The notes under the pieces: generated by a model
Databases searched by the model: none
What the model was told of the DNA's origin: nothing
What the model saw: only the letters and a program-made list of their open reading frames with translations
Part shown: positions 22,753-26,131 of the stretch, one piece after another
Numbering within the stretch: the first letter of the stretch is position 1
Layout of the letters: every line of letters starts with the position of its first letter
Translations under genes and position numbers: made by a program
Origin: JAWVZU01 sp033722075
GTDB taxonomy: Bacteria; Pseudomonadota; Gammaproteobacteria; Xanthomonadales; SZUA-38
Direction: 5' to 3'
Length of the DNA: 26,131 nt
NCBI GenBank assembly: GCA_033722075.1
Contig: JAWVZU010000017.1
Coordinates: forward strand, 1 to 26,131

Positions 22753-23490
22753 ATGACCGCTCCCGTCGCATTGATTACCGGTGCCGCGCGGCGAGTCGGC
22801 GCGGCCATCGCACGGCATGTGCACGGCGCCGAAGAACATCGGGTCGTTGTCCATTACCGCAATTCCCGCCAGGCGGCCGAGGACCTGGTCGACGAGTTGA
22901 ATGCCGCCCGGGCGAACAGCGCGATGGCGCTCTGCGCCGATCTTGGATCGGTGGAAGCATGCGCGCAACTGGTCGAAAAGACGCTGGAATCGTTCGGTCG
23001 GCTTGATTTCCTGGTCAACAACGCCTCCGATTTCTACCCGACTCCCGTGGGGGAGATCACTCCCGAGGACTGGGACCGGCTGTTCGCCTCCAATGCCAGG
23101 GGACCGCTTTTTCTCAGCCAGGCGGCCGTGCCGGCGCTGCGGCAGGAAGGTGGTTCGATCGTCAACCTGGTGGACATCCATGCCGACCGCCCGCGGGCCG
23201 AGCACACCGTCTACTGCATGGCGAAGGCCGCCCTGGTGATGCTGACCCGTTCGCTGGCGGCGGAACTGGGCCCGGAAATCCGGGTCAATGGCGTGGCGCC
23301 CGGAGCGATTCTCTGGGCCGAGGGCGAAGCAGCCGAGGTGGATCGCGACGCGGTGCTGGCGCTGACGGCGCTGGGACGCCGAGGGGAGCCCGAGGACATC
23401 GCCACGGCGGTGGCCTACCTGGGACTGCACAACCTCTACGTTACGGGACAGATCCTGGCCGTCGACGGCGGGCGTTCCCTGAATCTCTGA
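22753..23490 (+). CDS. Pteridine reductase (short-chain dehydrogenase, FolM/PTR1-like)
   Basis: This is a 245-residue classical SDR. The cofactor loop is TGAARRVG (9-16), the arginine-rich version of pteridine reductases that favours NADPH. NNASDFYPTP (89-98) is typical of the group. The catalytic triad has Asp in place of Ser: D141, Y154, K158, the same swap as in trypanosomatid PTR1. It ends with VDGGRSL. It probably reduces dihydromonapterin, dihydrobiopterin or dihydrofolate. AGGA lies 8 nt before the ATG. Twelve bp later comes tsaD, then folB and folK, so a pterin/folate role is strongly supported by context. Confidence 0.92.
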   Translation: MTAPVALITGAARRVGAAIARHVHGAEEHRVVVHYRNSRQAAEDLVDELNAARANSAMALCADLGSVEACAQLVEKTLESFGRLDFLVNNASDFYPTPVGEITPEDWDRLFASNARGPLFLSQAAVPALRQEGGSIVNLVDIHADRPRAEHTVYCMAKAALVMLTRSLAAELGPEIRVNGVAPGAILWAEGEAAEVDRDAVLALTALGRRGEPEDIATAVAYLGLHNLYVTGQILAVDGGRSLNL

Positions 23491-23502
23491 TAGGCTCGGC
23501 GA

Positions 23503-24528
23503 ATGCGCGTTCTCGGAATCGAAACTTCCTGCGACGAAACCGCCGTGGCCATCTATGACACGGCGCAAGGGCTCCTGGGTCATCGGCTCTACAGCCAGGT
23601 TGCGACGCACGCCCGCTTCGGCGGTGTCGTTCCGGAGCTCGCCTCCCGCGATCACGTGCGCAAGCTCCCGCAACTGCTTTCCGAGTTGCTGGACGCCACC
23701 GAGCTCGAGCTGGCGAAGATGGATGGTATCGCCTACACCGAGGGGCCCGGCCTGATCGGTGCGCTTCTGGTCGGGTCGGCGTTCGCCCGGGGGGTCAGTT
23801 TCAGTCTCGGCCTGCCGGCCATCGGCGTCCACCATATGGAAGGCCACCTGCTGGCCCCGATGCTGGAGGCCGATCCGCCGGCGTTTCCCTTCCTGGCCCT
23901 GCTCGTCTCCGGCGGGCACAGCATGCTCGTGGAGGTCTACGAGGTCGGCCATTATCGGGTGGTCGGGGAAACGCTCGATGACGCCGCCGGGGAAGCCTTC
24001 GACAAGACCGCAAAGCTGCTTGGGCTGCCCTATCCGGGTGGGCCGGCCCTGGCGTCGCTGGCCGGGGAGGGCGACCCGGATCGGTTTCGCTTCCCTCGCC
24101 CGATGACCGACCGGCCAGGCCTGGAATTCAGCTTCAGCGGCTTGAAAACGCATACGCTGCGGCTCTGGGAAGAGTCGGAGCAGGACCAGCAGGCCCGGGC
24201 AGACATCGCCGCCGGCTTTCAGCTGGCCGTGGCGGAAACGCTGGCCATCAAGTGCCGGCGGGGCCTGGAGCAGAGCGGATTTAACCGCCTGATCGTCGCC
24301 GGCGGTGTCGGCGCCAACCAGGTGCTGCGCGAGAAGCTCTCGGCCATGACCGCAAAGCATGGCTGGTCGGTGGCGTATCCGCGGCTGGAGTTCTGCACCG
24401 ACAACGCGGCCATGATCGCCTACGCCGGAGCTCTCCGGCTCGAGGCGGAGGGCGAGCTGGGCGCGCTGCCGGTCGTGGCACGTCCGCGCTGGCCCCTGGA
24501 CAGCCTGGAAGCGATCAGAGAATCATGA
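23503..24528 (+). CDS. tsaD: tRNA N6-adenosine threonylcarbamoyltransferase
   Basis: TsaD transfers the threonylcarbamoyl group to A37 of tRNAs reading ANN codons, working with TsaB, TsaC and TsaE. The 341-residue protein begins IETSCDETAVAIYD and has the metal-binding HHMEGH (H111 and H115), LVSGGHS, the SFSGLKT segment, VAGGVGANQVLR and FCTDNAAMIAYAG, all standard for the family. The ATG at 23503 has a poor ribosome site and probably relies on read-on translation from the gene 12 bp upstream. It overlaps folB by 4 nt (ATGA). Confidence 0.97.
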   Translation: MRVLGIETSCDETAVAIYDTAQGLLGHRLYSQVATHARFGGVVPELASRDHVRKLPQLLSELLDATELELAKMDGIAYTEGPGLIGALLVGSAFARGVSFSLGLPAIGVHHMEGHLLAPMLEADPPAFPFLALLVSGGHSMLVEVYEVGHYRVVGETLDDAAGEAFDKTAKLLGLPYPGGPALASLAGEGDPDRFRFPRPMTDRPGLEFSFSGLKTHTLRLWEESEQDQQARADIAAGFQLAVAETLAIKCRRGLEQSGFNRLIVAGGVGANQVLREKLSAMTAKHGWSVAYPRLEFCTDNAAMIAYAGALRLEAEGELGALPVVARPRWPLDSLEAIRES

Positions 24529-24881
24529 ACGACATCGTGTTCATCGAAGACCTGCGGATCGAGACCGTGATCGGGATCTACGACTGGGAGAAGGAGACTC
24601 GGCAGGTCGTCGCCCTGGATCTCGAAATGGCCAACGATAATCGGCGGGCTGCCGGTACCGACCGTATCCAGGACACCCTGGACTACAAGGCGGTCGCGAA
24701 ACGCCTGATCGGCTTCGTCGGGGGCGGTCGTTTCGAACTGGTGGAAACCCTGGCGGAGCGATGTGCGGAGATCATCCTCGACGAATTCGACGTGGAATGG
24801 GTGCGGGTCCGTCTGAGCAAACCCGGGGCGGTTACCGGTTCTGCCGCGGTGGGCGTCATCATCGAGCGAGGTCAGCGGTGA
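24525..24881 (+). CDS. folB: Dihydroneopterin aldolase
   Basis: FolB splits 7,8-dihydroneopterin to 6-hydroxymethyl-dihydropterin and glycolaldehyde. The 118-residue protein has E22 in GIYDWEK, the FELVETLAER helix with E74, and the catalytic K99 in LSKPGA, close to the E. coli positions. It is coupled on both sides: ATGA with tsaD and GTGA with folK. Its product is the substrate of FolK, encoded next. Confidence 0.95.
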   Translation: MNDIVFIEDLRIETVIGIYDWEKETRQVVALDLEMANDNRRAAGTDRIQDTLDYKAVAKRLIGFVGGGRFELVETLAERCAEIILDEFDVEWVRVRLSKPGAVTGSAAVGVIIERGQR

Positions 24882-25384
24882 CACCGGCCTACCTCGGCAT
24901 TGGAACCAACCAGGATCGGCAGCGCAATCTGTCCGAATGCCTGAGGCGCTTGGAGGAGCGCTTTGGCCCGGTGCGCCGTTCGTCGGTCTATCGCAGCCCC
25001 GCGGTCGGTTTCGACGGCCGGGATTTCCTCAACCTGGTGGTGGAGATCCACACCGATCTCCAGCCCGTCGAGCTGAATTCGTCGCTCAAGACGATCGAGG
25101 CCGAGATGGGTCGCAGACCGGAAGACGCGGGCTTTGCGGATCGCTGCATCGACGTCGATCTGCTGCTCCACGGTGACCGGGTCGGCAGCTTCGGCCCGGT
25201 TCGGTTGCCGCACCAGGATATCCTGGCGTATCCCTTCATTCTCAGGCCCTTGTCCGAACTGGCCCCGGACCTGATTCATCCCGAGGAGCAACGGTCGCTT
25301 GCCGAATTGTGGATCGCCATGCAGGCTAACTCCGGCCTGCAGCGCGTCCAGTTGGGGTCGTTGAGCCCCGGGAGATTGCGTTGA
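24878..25384 (+). CDS. folK: 6-hydroxymethyl-7,8-dihydropterin pyrophosphokinase (HPPK)
   Basis: FolK transfers pyrophosphate from ATP to hydroxymethyl-dihydropterin. The GTG at 24878 overlaps the folB stop and has GAGG upstream, giving 168 residues. The fold signature is present: YLGIGTNQDRQRNL at the start, RRSSVYRSPAVG, FLNLVVEI, the Mg-binding D-x-D in IDVDLLLHG, and ILRPLSELAPD. Several positions differ from the usual family text: the stretch before the D-x-D reads FADRCIDVD instead of the common GPR-x-LDLD, and the LPHP-x-LHER motif is LPHQDILAY. It is probably active but divergent. Confidence 0.9.
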   Translation: MTPAYLGIGTNQDRQRNLSECLRRLEERFGPVRRSSVYRSPAVGFDGRDFLNLVVEIHTDLQPVELNSSLKTIEAEMGRRPEDAGFADRCIDVDLLLHGDRVGSFGPVRLPHQDILAYPFILRPLSELAPDLIHPEEQRSLAELWIAMQANSGLQRVQLGSLSPGRLR

Positions 25385-25405
25385 GATTCGCGCTCCGCCT
25401 ATAAT
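25376..25405 (+). promoter_or_regulatory. Promoter of rpsU
   Basis: TTGCGT (25376-25381), an 18-nt spacer and a perfect TATAAT (25400-25405) form a sigma70 promoter. The -35 overlaps the last codons of folK. The start point would be near 25412, leaving a short leader of about 26 nt before the rpsU ATG. Confidence 0.65.
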
Positions 25406-25411
25406 AGGCGG
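25395..25411. repeat. 17-bp perfect palindrome centred on the rpsU -10 box
   Basis: CCGCCTA (25395-25401) and TAGGCGG (25405-25411) are perfect inverse copies around TAA. The repeat covers the whole TATAAT of the rpsU promoter. As DNA it could be an operator for a dimeric repressor; as RNA (for transcripts reading in from folK) it could form a 7-bp hairpin. Confidence 0.6.
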
Positions 25412-25437
25412 CTTGATCGACCATTTTTGGAGGAAGA

Positions 25438-25653
25438 ATGCCTAGCGTACGCGTTCGCGAGAACGAACCATTTGAATACGCACTGCGCCGCTTCAAGCGG
25501 TCATGCGAAAAGGCCGGCGTGCTGTCCGAGATGCGCCGCCGCGAGTATTACGAGAAGCCCACCCAGGAGCGGAAGCGCAAGAAGGCTGCGGCCGTCAAGC
25601 GGCACATGCGTCGCGTCTCCCGGGAAGTCAACCGGCGCCAGCGCCTCTACTGA
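25438..25653 (+). CDS. rpsU: Small ribosomal subunit protein bS21
   Basis: This is the 71-residue basic protein bS21 of the 30S subunit. It starts MPSVRVRENEPFEYALRRFK and has the REYYEKPTQERKRKK stretch typical of the family and the usual length. GGAGGA lies four nt before the ATG. It opens the rpsU-(yqeY)-dnaG-rpoD unit known in gammaproteobacteria and has its own promoter just downstream of folK. Confidence 0.98.
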   Translation: MPSVRVRENEPFEYALRRFKRSCEKAGVLSEMRRREYYEKPTQERKRKKAAAVKRHMRRVSREVNRRQRLY

Positions 25654-25662
25654 TTCCCCGCC

Positions 25663-26112
25663 ATGGCTGACATCAAGGAGCGGCTGCAGGCCGACATGAA
25701 GTCGGCCATGAAAGCGCGCGAGAAAGACCGGCTGGGGACCATCCGCATGGCGCTGGCCGAGATCAAGCAACGCGAGGTTGACGGACAAAAGGCGCTGGAC
25801 GAAGCAACCGAGGTTGCGATCCTCGACAAGATGGTCAAGCAGCGCCGCGAATCGGCCGAACAATATGACCAGGGCGGGCGTGACGACCTGGCTGAGAAAG
25901 AACGGGCCGAAATCGAAGTCCTGAAGCAATATCTGCCCACCCCGATGACCGCCGAGGAGATCGAAGCAGCGGTCGCCGAGGCGATCGACTCCGCCGGTGC
26001 CGAATCGATCCGCGACATGGGCAAGGTCATGGGTTTGCTGCGTCCCAGAGTTCAGGGGCGTGTGGACATGCAGGAAGTGAGCACTCTGGTCAGATCCAAG
26101 CTTTCCGCCTGA
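25663..26112 (+). CDS. yqeY: GatB/YqeY-domain protein
   Basis: This is a 149-residue helical protein of the YqeY family. It begins with a coiled N-terminal half (LQADMKSAMKAREKDRLGTIRMALAEIKQ, typical of the family) and ends with a GatB tail-like domain, including DMGKVMGLLRPRVQGR. It may help amidotransferase or tRNA-related reactions, but the role is not established. It starts 9 bp after rpsU without a strong ribosome site, so is likely coupled. Position between rpsU and dnaG is common. Fifteen bp after its stop an ATG (26128-26130) begins at the window edge and is probably the start of dnaG, though only four bases are visible. Confidence 0.93.
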   Translation: MADIKERLQADMKSAMKAREKDRLGTIRMALAEIKQREVDGQKALDEATEVAILDKMVKQRRESAEQYDQGGRDDLAEKERAEIEVLKQYLPTPMTAEEIEAAVAEAIDSAGAESIRDMGKVMGLLRPRVQGRVDMQEVSTLVRSKLSA

Positions 26113-26131
26113 AGAGCACCTTCTCGCATGA

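Noticed and set aside
1..26131. Search for tRNA genes, CRISPR repeats, IS ends, att sites or prophage genes
   Set aside because: Nothing with cloverleaf, repeat-spacer pattern, transposase or integrase motifs was seen; all gaps are under 300 bp.

Overview
The window reads as GC-rich chromosomal DNA from a gammaproteobacterium, probably on the Xanthomonadales/Lysobacterales side or a relative such as Wenzhouxiangella; this placement is an inference. The reasons are a glutamate-cysteine ligase of the plant/proteobacterial type, a Mg-type HemB, the order engB / cytochrome c4 / dsbA / endonuclease-like gene that I recall from Xanthomonadaceae, and the gammaproteobacterial set cca, tsaD, folB, folK, rpsU, yqeY leading towards dnaG-rpoD. 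Genes are densely packed. I found no tRNA, rRNA, CRISPR array, insertion sequence, integrase or phage gene.

Layout. 1-516 (-) is the N-terminal part of a TPR protein that runs off the window. An AT-rich spacer with a good sigma70 promoter precedes a secreted subtilisin-like protease with a PA insert and two PKD domains (800-3112), which ends at a strong terminator. Next is a translationally coupled pair: a GT-C-like polytopic membrane protein and a 2-oxoglutarate/Fe(II) oxygenase with an H-x-E metal motif (3227-5448). On the minus strand, 8 kb back to 5.4 kb, lies a glutathione operon: gshA, a small lipoprotein, and a three-part glutaredoxin / cysteine-less A-type / rhodanese fusion. A short SPFH protein (+) follows, then hemB-aroE (-), a two-receiver PAS-GGDEF-EAL protein (+), engB (-), and cytochrome c4, dsbA and an EEP-fold hydrolase (+). 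A TauE/SafE permease (-) follows, whose reading frame appears to begin at an AUC codon. Then come slt, an NDUFA9-like dehydrogenase and cca (+), a MidA/NDUFAF7-like methyltransferase with a VanZ protein (-), and the final + strand run pteridine reductase, tsaD, folB, folK, rpsU, yqeY.

How the genes work together. Visible modules are glutathione supply plus a glutathione-dependent Fe-S/sulfur protein; periplasmic redox (cytochrome c4, DsbA); peptidoglycan turnover (Slt); tRNA maturation (Cca, TsaD); folate/pterin synthesis (pteridine reductase, FolB, FolK) joined to the start of the macromolecular synthesis operon; and cyclic-di-GMP signalling. All five convergent gene pairs overlap at their 3' ends by 7 to 45 bp, while several co-directional neighbours overlap by 4 bp (ATGA or GTGA).

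I see no large unknown defence or mobile system. The points most worth a second look are the Grx/A-type/rhodanese fusion, the AUC-start permease with its start 18 bp from the divergent slt start, the GT-C/H-x-E oxygenase pair, the consistent tail-to-tail overlaps, and the palindrome centred on the rpsU -10 box.
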